A stretch of 64,000 nt of DNA, taken from contig NW_019211459.1 of NCBI RefSeq assembly GCF_002443255.2, forward strand, positions 22,536,330-22,600,329. The letters run 5' to 3'. Shown piece after piece: positions 1 through 14,020 of this stretch. Position 1 is the stretch's first letter. Every line of letters starts with the position of its first letter. A model generated the notes under the pieces. It did no database searches and had not been told where the DNA came from. It saw nothing but the letters and a program-made list of their open reading frames with translations. This DNA is from Varroa destructor (taxonomy: Eukaryota > Arthropoda > Arachnida > Mesostigmata > Varroidae). The position numbers and the translations under genes were made by a program.

Positions 1-1380
1 CCACCGCAGATATTCTATGTAGAGGAAATGAAATAGCCAGTTTGTCCCATTAGGAATTACCGAGCTGGCGGGTTCTTTCGAAAGATATTGCCTCTTCGAT
101 CCTTATCTAAGTGGCCATCATGCTTTTCATTAGAGTACCCATGCTTCTTTGTGAGTGACCTTTTTTGTATTTTTGCGCTGTTTTCCATCTATTTTTCTCC
201 TAGCTCAAGTTGTTCCTATGTGCTGTAACCGCCGACAAAGGGATGATCGATGAGTGGAGATCAAAACACACGAAAGACAGCGGAAATCTCGCAAAAGAAA
301 AGATAAACGAAAGACAGAAGGCGACAAGCTAAATTGACGAGGCTGCCTAGAAACGTTTCGATGTGATCTATTTGCGTGCAGTATTCAGGTAGAAGATGCA
401 CATAGGTGAAGGACGGCGGCCTGCCATAGATGTTTGTAGCGGTGTTATTGATACACTAGCTTTGCCGTCAAGAAGACGACCAGACGAGTCCAGCATCTAT
501 CTAAAACATACGAGATGTTGCTCCAGAAACTGATGTTGTTTCTAACAACCGAGCAACCGTAAGTGCGACCTGGCGGCTGAAGCGCCTACCCAAGTTTGAT
601 GGGCAGTCGGATTATCGTACACCTATATTGAATATCTGTATTTTTCATAGGTGGACTTTGACAACGACCCTTAGTAAAAAAAAAAAACTGGTACAGAATG
701 CAACAGGGAAGTTAAAACTAATGTTATTATTATTACTATTGCAATTGTTGTTCTTGTCATTATTGCATTGTGCCTGGTTGATGCTTTCAATAGGTTTTTC
801 ATATGCAACATAGTTTTAATTGTTAAAATTTGTATGCAAAAATCTAGCAAGCTCAGAGCCACACATCTGCGTAAAATATGCGTTGGACATCTGGAGAAAA
901 ATGCCTAGGAACAGGACATTCTATTTGATTCTAGAGCAACTCTAAAATATAATATTCTACACTATGAGCACAAAAGGCACAGGGTGTATTAAAACGAGCG
1001 CACTGTCCTTCCGGCCTACCGTAAACTTAACCTATTGTTTTAACACAAGGATTACCTCATCACAAGTACACCATGCCGCACAGCTTTTTTCCGTTGCTTC
1101 ATCGTTTTTATTTTTAAGCTTTCGCTAGTTCGACTAACGTCGTGGCTGACACCATTCAATTAATTAATAATGATGTATAAACGTTTCCGAAGTTCCGAAA
1201 CCGCACCGATCGTGGGCTTTTAACTGAGGGTAGTTCTCTCTGCAACCTTACCAGTCAGACAACGGACCCCTTACGTGGTGTTCGACACGTTTATTCTTCT
1301 CACTACAATACAGCCTCGTACTTACGACCCCGGAGGTGAGAAATGAATAAGCCACTAGAGTATCTATGGACTATGCACAT
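1..1380. other. intergenic, no gene recognised
   Basis: AT-leaning sequence with short T-rich and A-rich runs, including an A run near 676 and an ATT-rich stretch near 720-745. The short open frames here are low-complexity leucine-rich or antisense frames without homology that I recognise. No RNA gene or intact mobile element was seen. Confidence 0.5.
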
Positions 1381-2600
1381 TCAGCAGGCGACCGCCACTC
1401 GCTAGCCGCTCTACTGTACGCTGTTCGGGGTGCTCCCGCCTCCTTAACCGAAGACGGACTGACGCAGAAAGCCCATCCGGGCCCTTTGTTCATCGTGAGT
1501 TTGCAGCGCAGCAGTCGTGGACAGCTGACAACACCGAGGCAATGATTGAAAAAAGGGGTCAGAATCAGGGCGGTAAGCGAACAGGCTTGCTCGCTTTAAG
1601 AGCAGCAGCGAACTACTCCTGGCGACCGAAGTGGCTGCGATGAACGCAGATTTCGAGTCTTTTTTTTTTGGACGGGCAGTGCTGCTGTGTTGTCTTCCAA
1701 CAAAGAACGTCCCCTTCGATGGCTCGTACCGCTCTCCCCAGAAGAGACAATGTCGCTTCACAATGTGCTGAACGGCACAGGAGAGCTATACAGACTGGGG
1801 CTCCCGTCTCACGGAGAACAGACAAGCGTCAACGGCGGCAATGGCGCTGGCGACTAGGGGCCTTCCGCTATGGACAGCCTGCAAGGATCGAGCGGGTTTC
1901 ATCTGAAGGTAGAAGGCTAAGAAGAGTGTCCCGGCGCGGCAACGGCCGGCGTACGCTGTACTGGGGTACATGGCGACTGGAGGAAGAGAGATGAACGGGA
2001 AGAGACAAGGATTTCTGCAACAACGGGCGAATGAGGTACCAACGGGGACTGATAAACGTCTATTGTGAAGGCCAAAGCAAAAATCCTCGAGGGAATGTGG
2101 GGGGTTAAAGATTTGGGGGTGGACGAGGGGCAAGCGGTAGCAGATATTTTATTGTTAAATTGTGGTCTGCGCTTGGCTACTCGGCTACAGCGTGTTGGAT
2201 GACAGACAGCCAGTCAGCGAGTCGCCCCTCTCGGCGTTCGAAGCTTTGCGCTTTGCTGTCGGCTGTTTCCTTTTTAGCCATTGTGTGGTTGAATCGGGAG
2301 CAAAGATAGGGCGAGGGGACTGGATAGGAAAACTATGTGGAAGGGAACCGCGCGGGCCGCTTTACTTCGCCCATGCCCATCTGCCGCCGGATGGTCCAAA
2401 TGAGATAAAGGACTTGTGCTTGTCGCCCTCATAACTTTCGCTTACTCAGGGGCTCGTTGGCTGACTGTCCTTCAAGGCGACCGTCGACCCCCCTCAGATA
2501 TATTCACTCTTATGGCGCACTCACATGAAGTCTAAGCCCCCCCTCCCCCCCGTCCTCCGTCTCACCCCGGAGGCGAGACCACCTAGCTCGTGGCTACACC
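1380..2600. promoter_or_regulatory. GC-rich, CpG-rich island, possible promoter or first exon
   Basis: Base composition changes sharply from the AT-rich flanks to GC-rich sequence with many CG dinucleotides and long C runs near 2,530-2,560. Open frames of 90-115 codons on both strands are what GC-rich sequence gives by chance, and none resembles a protein family I know. In arthropod DNA such islands often mark promoters or untranslated leader exons. That role is inferred from composition only, and no gene can be attached to it. Confidence 0.25.
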
Positions 2601-5600
2601 TACGACGAAAAGAACTTCGTAGGCACCAACATAAGTATATTGTCGTATTATCACTTTCCTACATTGAGTGGATCTGCTGGCAAGGAAACAGCCATCTAAA
2701 GAAGATTAGCAGTAAGAGAAAGAGAGGGAAGGGAGAGCAAATAAGGGAAAAGGGGGAGCCCAATTCCATGCCGCATTTTTCAAAGAACACGGTAACAATG
2801 GTAAGAGATAGAATGCCTAGATATAGACTGTACTTAATGTGTGAATAGAGTAAGATACCGCACCAGGTCTTATTCCCGGTGAAACAGATTTTGTCCAGAA
2901 TGACACGTAGCCATTGCTTTTAGTTGTGTAAATTCTAGTAAAGGATGTCTGCTTGATTGTACAAGAATTCTAGGATTGCTAGAAAAACAGTTGTGTTTAA
3001 AGATCAAATTATAGTTACGAGAAACGGATAATCTGTTTCGTATATTCTCACAAATGGTATTCAGTATTGTTTTTTTTCGATAGAGAATCCTTGTCAGCTT
3101 GTTTATCTGGGTTTTATCCCGGTTTTCATAATTTTTTTCTCTAAATTTAATGCAACTCGTTTATTTCAGTAAATTATGAGAGACATCATTTTTAGCACAA
3201 AAACTATAAAACATACGTACGGCTGAGGCCTCTCAACGCATACCGAGTTGTTCCTAATCCGTCCATACAAAACAATCGAAAAACGTAGAATATTTAACGA
3301 AGTGACTAGGACATTGAGGGCTAAAAATCTTAGTAGTTACTTCTGCCGCACCGTTTTAGAAAGCATAGTCACAATACTATGAAATAGGTCCGTTGGAGAA
3401 ACTTCAGATGAGCCCAGTTCGACTAGATAGGGGCAACTTTCTAATGCTACACATAAAAATTCATATAGCAAATTCGTTCATACAAAGCGAATTAAAAACC
3501 CTTTAGTCCTCAGTTGTCGTAATAAGAGGTACGTCACGCGACTGGGAAAGCTCCTGACGCTTTAGTGTGTGGACTTCCAAGTGGACTTCCATCAGGTTTC
3601 CTCTAGTGTAGAGATGTTTCTTTCTAATTGATAAAAGCATTCAGCACGAATAATCTGGATGGTTAAAAATTATCTAGTCGTGGTAATGGTTATCTAGAAT
3701 ATCTTACGGAAGGTCGTCTCAAATCCTTTATCATCAATGGATGAATTTGTGGGTAGGTAATTAAGAGGCAAAATATAAACGTCCCAAGAAAGCAAACAAA
3801 TACTCTCTAATTGATAACATCTTTTCTCTCGACTACGTTATCAATTGTCCGTCCAATCGGTTTATATATATATAAAACTAGCTATTTGATCGACATAAGG
3901 TAATGCTTTATGTGTTAAAAAAGGCGAGATCGGTGCATAGTATGTAATTCCACTTGTTGCCCAGCGCCTGGGATGAGTCGGCTGAATTTTTACTGCATTT
4001 GTAATGGATAGTAGTCGCTACTTTAGAACGGTCAGTCGAACTGCTTGCTACACTTGTATCAAAACCAGTAGTCTGGGTCTGTTCATATTTTATCGGCTCA
4101 ACCTGAGAACCTTGGCCAACGTGCCTCTTCAAAGCTTTTGATCTTTAATTTCGCTGTTATTGGCAGAGTTCCCATTTGGGCGGAACGTTACAGAAGAATG
4201 TTGTACTCCTATCAATGTTCGTTAGTGTTAAATAACCGTGCGTGCGCATTGGTTATGATATGATCCGTTTGAAGCGAGTCCGACACTTAGCGACGTAGGA
4301 AAGCCGACCCGGTATTTTTTAAGCCGCTGATAAACGTACTTTTCATGTATTCTTACATCAATCACGGCCGACAATCACCCTCGCGGCGTCCACCGCTCAC
4401 ACTTGAGGTTAAACGATTGATTCAATGGAAAAAAAAAAAGAATTCTTGTGAAACAAATAGTATAGTGGCAACAGGTTTCCTCTTGGCCAGCAGGAACAAT
4501 CCACGTCTATGGAAACTGTTATTGCGGAGGATGTAACCAACGCTGTATATAGTATAGGGACGTACACGGGTGATGCCTTATAAACCAAGCTCCACACGAG
4601 TCCTGTTACGCTTGCTAGAAAAAATGGTACTTTGTTAACACCGTGATGAGTGGTTTTTTAACAAAAACAAGAAAAAAAGAAGCAGGAACATTAATAGACC
4701 CGATATTTTCTTCCGCTGGCTTGCTTTATAAATTATGTCCATTAATATCCGGCACAATCGCCCCCTGTTTTCCTTATTTATTCTTAACTGGTAGTCAAAT
4801 GTTGGAACTTTTTGGCCTGAAAGATGCTCGATTGGGCTGCTCTGTCCCGCAGCCCTTCTATTCGTTTAATACGAAACGTAATATCCATATTTAGTTGATA
4901 TCACTTTGATCGCCTTTGAGCGCAGAACGTTCTCATAACACGGCCAGCGTCCACCAATAACAACTTGCGATTGGTGACTGCCTTTGAAGCTGTCTCTACG
5001 TCTCCGAACCCCACCGACCCCATCGAAGGGGGTTCCAGAACAGAAAAACTGTAAGGTGCATCCATTTTCCCGAGGCTGTTCTTGATAGTACTTGCACTTC
5101 CTATGTCTAAACAGGTGGATTAATAGTCCTACGCAGGCTCACAGCGAACTGGCTCCAGTTTTACCTTTAGGGCGCTGGTTAAAATCACAAGCGCTGACGT
5201 CTGATGTTGGTGGAGGTCATATCCCTTCCTTTGAGCGTGTGTGAATGTGATTATTTGTATATTTGTAAGCCGTCGAGACGTATATTTGGAACTTGTTGTT
5301 GGACTACTTGCTAAAGATAAGTAATATTCACACGTATCTGTTTGGTTGTCTGTAACTTAATGGGCTTTAAATAGGTGGACGATTTGAAGGACGTTCAGAC
5401 GCCTGTATTGACATATCGGTGAAGCGAACACTTCAGTCGGTTATGGAAGAACACAAAGAACGCGGCGTCTTCGACAGCACTTCTTCCCTAAATGGAAACC
5501 GTTCGATTTTGAATTTATTACGTAACACATTTATTGGTTAATTACACCAGTTTGCTGATGCATGCACAGCTTGTTGGTATCAGCGAGCTAATATTAACGC

Positions 5601-8600
5601 ACTGCGTGGGCGGTGGGCGTGCCAGTACACCTGTGGGTCATTGGAGTGTTCTATTTCGACATGCGAAGGTCGGACATAACTTGCTCATATGTTGTTCTGT
5701 TCTGCAACCACGGCAGGCTACATCCGCTGTGTGTCGAGCGCGTTTTTCAGGCGAGCATCAATTTCTCCGGTATACAATAACGGACCGCCTGGACAAGCTC
5801 TACGTACGAAGTCGTTTTTATCGCTGTGGTGAAGTCAGCAAAATAAAGCGTTTTCACCTTTCCTGATACGACCTAAAAACACTGAGCCCAGTTTCAGGCC
5901 CAGTTATCGAGCTTTGCCGTTCGACCACTGTCGCTAATCTGCGATGTAGAGTTTCCTATCGGAATAAGTGTTTATTGCCGCCGTTGTTATATACCTGTAG
6001 ATAAATTAATTTTAAAAAGAAGCCTGATATTTTTATTTAGGCCATATCAATTAATATGTACACAAAGTGTGGCGTTTGAATAGAAACGAACTTTGGAAGA
6101 TTCTTTGTCATAGCAGGCGTTCGTTCGTTCATTGGCTCCTTCTGGACGGGCGGACATAGGGCAGAACGTCAGTTCTTCCTAGAACGAAGCAATAAATTCG
6201 CTATGGTAAAAAAAACAGTACGTCGAGCGATGATTAGCTATTATTAGGTCTTTTCACACCCGACTGAGCGTTAATAAGACTAAGCATTTCCTTTTTTGCC
6301 CGCAATCGGCGGTCTACGTTTTTGTTAGACTTCTGAAAAATCTGATAATGATCAGAGCGGAATATCTTCAATACGGTTTAAATTAGAAAAACTGAAAAAT
6401 TTATCAACGATTGCTTATGATAATAATAATAAGTAAAATATCAGCTACAACCCAGGTCACCCAAACGAGCGTTTCCTTTAAAACCTTTGCGCCTTTTAGA
6501 TTTTATAACAATGTTGACTGTTTTGATTTCTAAGGGCTTCAACATTGCTATCCGGCCAACATTTAATTATCTTATACGGAGCGGGTTTGCGTGACTCTTA
6601 TCAAGTTTTATATCACTTTAGGCATAGTGACGGCTGAAGAGCGACTTAGCGATTAAAGAATGAATATGTCTATCATCGCGCTAAATGGTGGCCATATCAT
6701 GGCTGTCAAGAATTACATGTACAGGCAATTTCGTTGACATCTTTGTTTTTTTGGTTACATTCAGTTTCAGCAACAACACGCAGTGACCATCTTTGATTGA
6801 TTGGTCCAGATTTGAATACGTTGTATTACTATATATTACATCTTGTTGAATCATTTATTTCGATTTGACAACATCCAGCCCTTTACTGCCGCTAGTAAAA
6901 AACAAACATCGACAAACACGAATAGGAGCATTTTAACAGATCGAAACCAACGGCTGTTAGGGATGTCAACGTGGGTACATAACGAAGATCTTATCTAAAT
7001 ATATTAATTTTGTCCCGTACCTGTAGAATACTGTAATAAAGCAGCTATTGAACATAGAATGTTTTTAAGAGTAACTACAAGCCAGTCGTCGTGTAAACGT
7101 AGAACAAGTGGCCTTGGACCATTTGCCCCTAGCCGGTAACGAAACAGCCTGAATCAGGCCACTTCCTTTCTGTGGCAGAAGAAGGGTAACTACAGACGGA
7201 ATGAACGCTCTAGCGCAGCCCTTAGTCAAGCGTTCGGGCACTGTCGAACAACCGGGAGGGGTCATCCGATGAGGCGGTACTTAGCGTACGCAGGTATCGC
7301 TAAGGGGCTTCTCGCGCTTAGTTCAACCCGGCGGCCACGTTTGGTGAAACACGAAAACGCCCCAATTTGATCTCAACGACATAACGCACTCTGGACGTAG
7401 TCACGGGACGGGATGCCCATATCGGGAGGATAATTTTATAATAAAAAAAAAAGTTACTGGCTCTGATTACCCGTTATTTACGACCAAATATTGTTTTTCT
7501 ACAGAGCGTTTGTTATTCATTGCATTGTCATGCATGATATAGTGATGTTGGTGTCTAGAAATGCGCTCTATTGCACAATATCCTACTAGAGGGGGAAAAA
7601 CCGGTTCCGTACCCCTCAGTAAAAACACAAACATCTGTTGTCTTGAGGCGTACGTCATAGTAAAATGTTCGTCAAAAATGAACATGACCTATGAAAATCT
7701 ACGAACATAGCATGGATTACCTGCACTCAGACACTTCTGTTTTTTCGCTCGAGAAGTCACAGGATTATTTTTTTTGTTTTGGGCTGTGACAGCCAAAGAT
7801 CGGAGGTTCAATACCGAGGATACGTCACTCATTGACAGCCGTTTGTTAATAAACAGCTTCTCAGAAGAACAACAATAGAGACAAATTATACATTTGATTG
7901 AGCCTCGTATCGTCTTAAATCGATACCGATTTTAAAATATACGCGCGGAAAATGACCACGTTATTATAGGCAACTGTATGATACATTACTATACGCATTA
8001 TTATATATTAGGTTTAGGAGGTAGATTTTCCCTAGGAAATCATGCGAGTATAGGGGATAGATCTGTATTTGCCGGGTCAACTGAATTAGATACCTATTCA
8101 TTCAGCAAATTCGCATCGTGCTGCATTTAGCTGACTACAAAGCCAACGGCCTACATTTTGAAGCGCCTCCGACGCCATCTAACTAATAATAGGACTATTT
8201 TATAATATAACGTAACGTCAAACAGAGCTGTAACGTTAAATAACTTCTTGTTTTTGATCTTTTTCTATTCCGTAATTTGTCCACATCTGTTCTTATTTTG
8301 TTATCAATATTTTGTTGCTGGGGAAAAGGTACTCATTCTCGGCATCACGTCGCATCATCTGTTAACGTCAAGCGACAGAAGTAGTCACTTCTAGTCACTC
8401 TGCAGGTTACACCATGTCGTTAAGATGAAAACTAGACACAACGATGCGCTTCTGTTATCACATAAGACAACTACTACTTGTACCCATCGTCCTGCCGCTA
8501 CGGCCACTAAAAGGCCGACACACAGCGCACAACAAGAAACCCACGGGCCTATATATATATGCCTTTCTATGAACGGCTAGCAGATGGTGAGCTATTCTAT

Positions 8601-8850
8601 GGTGGCAAGAACGGCAGCAGAGGCGTCATCCCGTCAGCTTGTTTATGGCCCTTCTAGCATTACTATTAAATTCGTATGACAAGATTTACAAGAACCAGTG
8701 TGTTACTACTCTCTATAGCAGGCAAAGATTAAGCCGCTTCTACTGCAACGTGCGACATTTGTGCTCGAGTCCATCGGCGCTAGCAGAGCTAACTACAGCG
8801 ACAGGGGTAGTTTAAAGAAAATCAGCAATTGTCAACATCAGCACCTCTAC
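2600..8850. other. intergenic, AT-rich, no gene recognised
   Basis: About 6 kb of AT-rich DNA with short homopolymers and stops in all frames. A tRNA-B-box-like string (ggttcaatacc, about 7,806-7,816) sits at 7.8 kb without a convincing A box or cloverleaf. It may be a scrap of an old SINE. No coding exon is supported. Confidence 0.4.
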
Positions 8851-9950
8851 TGTTTTATAATGATGATGCTGGAGATTGAGGGGCAGAGGCTACTGCGACG
8901 CTTTTGATCGCGGCTCTCGACGGCGCTCGCTGGCAGTAAGCGTCAGCAGTACTAGTGGCAATGGATATAGGGGTGATAATGACGAATTCCTTTTTCTTCC
9001 TGCTGCTACCCCCGCCCCGCCCCGCCCCCTCATAGCAACCCCCTGTCCCCAAACCTCCACCCGCGCCTTACTTCATTTTGCTGTTAGTTCCTTTGGCCGT
9101 CTGTCTTATTTTTTCAGTTTTCTGTTCTGTTCGATTGTATTCTCGACACATTTCACAATTCACTATGTCCACCTGTAGAGGCCGAGTGATACTGGTAGAA
9201 AATCAAGTAAAATAAACGAAAAGTCCCACACGCAGTAGCAGCGGCCGGAGACGATAGTCGGAGCGGCAACCGGCAGACGACGGCAACAACAGCTACAGTC
9301 GGACATCAGCGCGCCTGCCACGGCGCTCGTCGCGGAGGCTAACAGAAGATCAATCAAGGAACGAACTAAGCAGCCAACAACGTATAGTGTCATTGTCGCC
9401 GAAGCAGAAGGCGATAACGCCGACGGCTTCGGCGCGCGGGGGAGGTAGTCAAATTGCTGCTTTCCCTGCTGCTGCGGCTGCTGCTGCTGCTGCGGCTGCT
9501 GTTGCTGCTGCTGCTGCTGCTGGGTAAACAATAAGTCATCAACAGAACAACGGTAGTAGCTTAGGTAGGTCTCTATGCGAAGTGAATAGTGGCAGAATTG
9601 CGGGAGCTACGAGACGAAAAAAATTGACCACAATTGCCGCAGCGGCTGCTGTGAGACTCATCTATCGGCGTTTTCGGTCCCAGAGCAGCTCGTACAGCGG
9701 CGCCACCGAAAGCGATAAAGTCAATGGATTGAGCTGAGTGTAATCAAGTAGTGCCACATCAGCAGACGAAAAAAAAATTATGAAACTGTGCTAAGGGGAT
9801 TTTTTGAAAGTCTAAGAGATGCGGCGACCGTCTGCCGGCGTCGATATCAACAACGGCAGCAGTAGACACACGTAATTGTAGCAGCGGTCTCAGAGGCAAC
9901 AGCAAATGACTACAGATACGAAAGACATCAGCAACTACACAACTCCCTGA
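8850..9950. promoter_or_regulatory. CAG/CTG- and CpG-rich island, possible 5' leader
   Basis: GC-rich block dominated by CAG, CAA and CGG trinucleotides, for example the CTG/GCT run at 9,475-9,521 and CCCCGCC repeats near 9,010-9,030. Arthropod regulatory genes often carry such CAG/CAA-rich untranslated leaders. On the minus strand the 9,475-9,531 part could encode a glutamine-rich stretch inside a 122-codon frame (9,163-9,531), but the rest of that frame shows no domain. I treat the block as leader or promoter-like sequence rather than a proven protein. Confidence 0.25.
9475..9521. repeat. imperfect (CTG)n / (CAG)n microsatellite
   Basis: Run of CTG units interrupted by CGG and TTG. Read on the minus strand it is CAG/CAA with single CCG interruptions, giving Q-rich peptide with prolines. 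Confidence 0.85.
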
Positions 9951-11400
9951 TGCCGTGTTTTATGAACGGTTCTACCTGCGCGTCGTGCCTCATATGAACG
10001 ATAGCTTTTGCAAATGGTGACCGATTTGATAAGAAACGATCTCTGTTTCAGTGTTGATCCATAGTAAAGTGCGGATTAGATCGGAACCATCTGTGTGCCT
10101 GGGTGCGTGTCAATTGGGAAACGATACAAAGCTACTGAACTGCTTTATAAATCAATTAGAATTTTTCATAATGATTTTATAGAGGCTGTTTACGTACGTG
10201 TGCATCATAATATTTCATAGAGGCTATTTGTCTGTTTGTTGAATTCGTTGAAACATAAAAAACACATCCGTTCATATATGCAGTGAATCGAAAAATCGAT
10301 TGGCCAGTACATACTAAATAATCTACACATATAGAAAGGCAATAAAGTTACGATGAACTTGTAGATGGTGCATTGATAAATACGAGTGTAATAAGGAATG
10401 ACCATCGACCCCTGTGGGATCGCTACTTAGTTTAACTTGTAGTATTTATAAAATTAATGTTTCTGTCCTCAAGTAGATGAAGGGATTCGATCGTCTTGAA
10501 ACTCTAATATGTACGTACATGCCGTACGTGCAGGCATTTATTTGTATTTATACGGGAGCTAGTGCTCACATAGTCCAGCAATGAGGTGGCCGGGTCCTTT
10601 CGAAACGCCTTTCGAAAATGTGTCAACGTTCCTTCCGTTTATTACACGTACAACGCGTATTAGTGTGCTGTCCCATATATCCTATATGAGTGGGCTCATA
10701 GCCGTTTACCTCAGCTAAAAGAGCGAATCGCTCTAGCCTGTCAGTCTCCCCCGTGATGTGCATTCCTTTCAAGAGTCACTACCTGAGACAACGCGATCTC
10801 GCATGTTATTATTACGTGTTGCAAAACACCTGCTGCCGCTGATATTATCCATTCTATCTAGACAGTTTCTATCTATCGAAAATATACAATACGGAGCGTC
10901 CGGTCGCCGTGGCGCGATGCGCTGCAACATGATTTAATTTCATGTATTAGAGGCAGTATGTCAAAACATGCATTGCGACTACTGGGATTTTGTCTGGCGG
11001 TAAGATCCTTTTCATATGAGTCTAGTAGAGCTCAAGCTCAAGTTCAAGGCCGAACATTCAATCCAGGCACGTCCATTAGACACCGGCTGATGTCTACCTT
11101 ACCCTAATAGCGGTTTGGGAACCCATGTTGACCCAACTACCTAGGCGCTGCAGGCTAAAACGGTCCGACGGACACGGCCTAGGTTCAACGTCGAACACAA
11201 AGAGAGACAACCAGTTCGAACATTACATGTAAATTTCTCAATGATTGCGTCAGCAACTTCGAGCCAATATAGGTTTAATTTCTCCCGCTTCATCTGCAGC
11301 CTGTGCAGCATATGTGGAGCGTGCAATGTGTAGAAAGCAAATGTAAGCATGCGTAGAGCCTGCTCATAGACATAAACAAGAAGGGCACACCGATTCCATA
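9950..11400. other. intergenic, no gene recognised
   Basis: AT-rich DNA between two GC-rich islands. Only short frames without recognisable domains occur on either strand, and no RNA gene was seen. Confidence 0.4.
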
Positions 11401-12600
11401 GCACTATAGCCTATGCCCATATGCGTGACTGGCTGGCAGTTTTTAGCTTGCCGCATCATCATTGTCGCCGCCGCCGCCGTTGTGGCTAACACTATCGTTA
11501 TCCAAACGGGGTGTACGGTCCGCCCCCACAACACAAAGCGACAGCCAAGAAATGGCCTGGTCTCCCACAGTCAAGCGGCTAGCAGCCCACCTCCTACAGA
11601 GACAGCAGCCGGCAGTGCTATCTCAATGTCCACAAAAAGCGTTTCCGGGACCCGCCCAAGCCTCCAGCGGTCCCAGCAGCGCTACAACTGCTATGCAGTC
11701 CCTGCTAACACTGACACGTTTTCTCTCTTAGCCGCCGATGCCTAGACCTTCAACGGCGTAGCTGGCGGATCCAACGGGGTTGGATTGCCGCTTTCCGACT
11801 GGCTTTGCCATGCTTGCTCCCGCATTCTTCGCTACCGACATTGGCTTCAGGATATATATATCTATGAAAAAATAGAATGCATTTTTGCATGAAGCGTTTG
11901 GCAGTTGCCGCCCAAACTGTAACTGCAGGGCGGGTAAAGTTGGCTTCTTGGGGAAAAACAGGAGGTTTCCATATCGACACATTCGCACACATCTATACGC
12001 ACGTGCAGAAAACGAAAGACACACGAAGCTATTTGCGTTTCTTGCCTCCCCTAGAATTGCCTAGGCTTTCTTTCCACTGCCGGATTTAGCCGGTTGAGTT
12101 TCACCAGTCTCTGCCGGTTTGCCTGACCGTCCGCCAACGTCCATCGTGACGCCTATGGTGCTGCTGGTAACACATACAGCAGCGGCGGTCGAAGTGATGA
12201 AGGCAGCACAGCATCCCTTAGCGGCGCCTCGGTGGTGATTACAATTATGCACCCTGCAGTAACAACGGAAGGGGCAAAAGGCGACGGAGCAGCTTTTATG
12301 CGCCGGGATGCTTGATGGGACGGTGGAGCGCCTGGTTAATGCCTGATGGTCGATGGCGAATGAGTGGTCGGTGATGGCGTTTATCTGCCAGTGGCAACGC
12401 GGCGACTAGTACCAGCAATGGTTGTAGCAGTAGTAAAATAGCTTCGGTCGTAAGGGAATGGACCCGTGCTTTAGAACAACGGCGGTTTCTGCTGTCCCCA
12501 CAATTTCTGAATTACCAACAGCCGATTCTAGTCAAACCAAGCCAGGCTAGACAAGCGTCTCTCCCTTTCGTTGGTTTTCCTTCTTCTCGAGGTAAGTGGC
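11400..12600. promoter_or_regulatory. GC-rich island ending in a splice-donor-like site
   Basis: GC-rich, CpG-rich segment with GCC/CAG-type trinucleotides. Near its right edge a pyrimidine-rich leader is followed by CGAG and GTAAGT (donor GT at 12,592-12,593 on the plus strand), the form expected at the end of an untranslated first exon. Frames of 80-110 codons on both strands lack recognisable domains. A 27-codon minus-strand frame at 12,061-12,144 is rich in G, K, P and S and could be a protein tail, but it has no partner exon. Confidence 0.25.
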
Positions 12601-14020
12601 AGAGCCATGAAGGCGTTGATGAAGGGTAGCCCAACACACATGAGAGGGAGAGAGAAAAAAAAAAGCGACTTGGAAGTAGACACGTACAAATTTAGCAAGC
12701 GACAGTTAGATAAATAAAAAGAGGGTGGACGGGATAAACAAGAACAATTTCAATTAACGTTAGTATTTGCCCCTGCAATCTGTCCTCTTTCGATATGGCA
12801 AGCCGAATGGATATAAGTAAGGGTGAGCGTCTAGCCTTAGCTAATGCCACTGCCGCCATTGCGGACTACAGCTCCTGAACAATCACGGAAACATAGATTT
12901 GAGCTTGCACACATAAACCTGTAGACAGCGACGAATCCATTCAAATGAACGTCTGCGCGCGTTTATGTACATAGGACTTCCATGCACGACGTAGTGGAAT
13001 AAGGACTAAGGAACGTACGTACATGTTTACTGTGTCTGTCGCTTTGTGGGACAGGCTAAAAACGCGTGTAAGTGCATGTGGTTTTCCGTGCGATAAACCG
13101 TAGTTATGTGACTGGCATGAGTCTGCTAAACATATTTTTAAACACTGTAGATTAGTTGTAAAGCATGTGGAAATCCGAATATGTTTTCTTTGTAAAATAG
13201 CTTTCTGACATGGTAATTAATTCGAGAACTTGAAGATTATTCAACCAAGATGGCGTCGATGAAGTCTAATCTAAAAGAGAACATCCGTGTTGTTTTCGGG
13301 TATTTTACTGCATCCTAGGTTAGGCTGATTTCTGCTGTTTTGTTCGATAACTTCTGCAAATCAGGTTATACCAATGACGAAATCCTTGGCACTTGTAGAG
13401 CGTATTTCAAATGATGTAGTTATCTTGGCAATACACAACACTACCGATCGGCAATTGGTCACCTTATGACCGTACCATTTCCAAGAACAGCGACAGTGGT
13501 ATATATAGACCCAAATGGGCCCGCCACAGATCTTGTTTGGGTCTAATATACGAAGCCTCTCTCCCAACTGTAATTAACATGGTTTTGGTCAGACTGATAC
13601 TCGGGGTACATAAGCAGTAATTGTCGCGTTCGCCATATCTTCTGCTACCCCTTTTCCATGACGGTGGTGCCAATTTATCCATTCGTCACAATCGTTACTC
13701 GAGTTGACATTTCTTCATAGAAAAAATAACAGCTTTTTTTTTTTTTTTTTTTTTTATCAGATTGTACTAGCTATAGCGTTAATCTTTCAATGAATTGATA
13801 TATCGATTAGAGTCTAGTTCCACCCTATTACTGACAGTTTCAGCGCATTTCAGAGTGAACAAATGGAAGACAAAAGCTTAACAGAGTTGGCTTTTTCTAT
13901 ATCAGAAAAGTCAGATGCGTTCGCCGATTCGCAAGCATGATACGCCTAACATAAACATACACAAAAAAAGAACACCTCGTTTACTTATCATACATGACAG
14001 AGAATTTGCAGCAACAAAAA
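12600..14020. other. intergenic, no gene recognised
   Basis: AT-rich, with A-rich and T-rich tracts. No exon, RNA gene or intact mobile element is visible. Confidence 0.4.
13734..13755. repeat. poly(T) tract, 22 bases
   Basis: Uninterrupted run of 22 T. It may be the fossil A-tail of a retroelement inserted on the minus strand, but no element body was recognised next to it. Confidence 0.95.

Noticed and set aside
7795..7825. Possible tRNA gene at a B-box-like string
   Set aside because: No A box at proper spacing and no acceptor-stem pairing.
12061..12144. 27-codon G/K/P/S-rich minus-strand frame resembling a basic protein tail
   Set aside because: Protein-like composition but too short. 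No acceptor or upstream exon could be linked.
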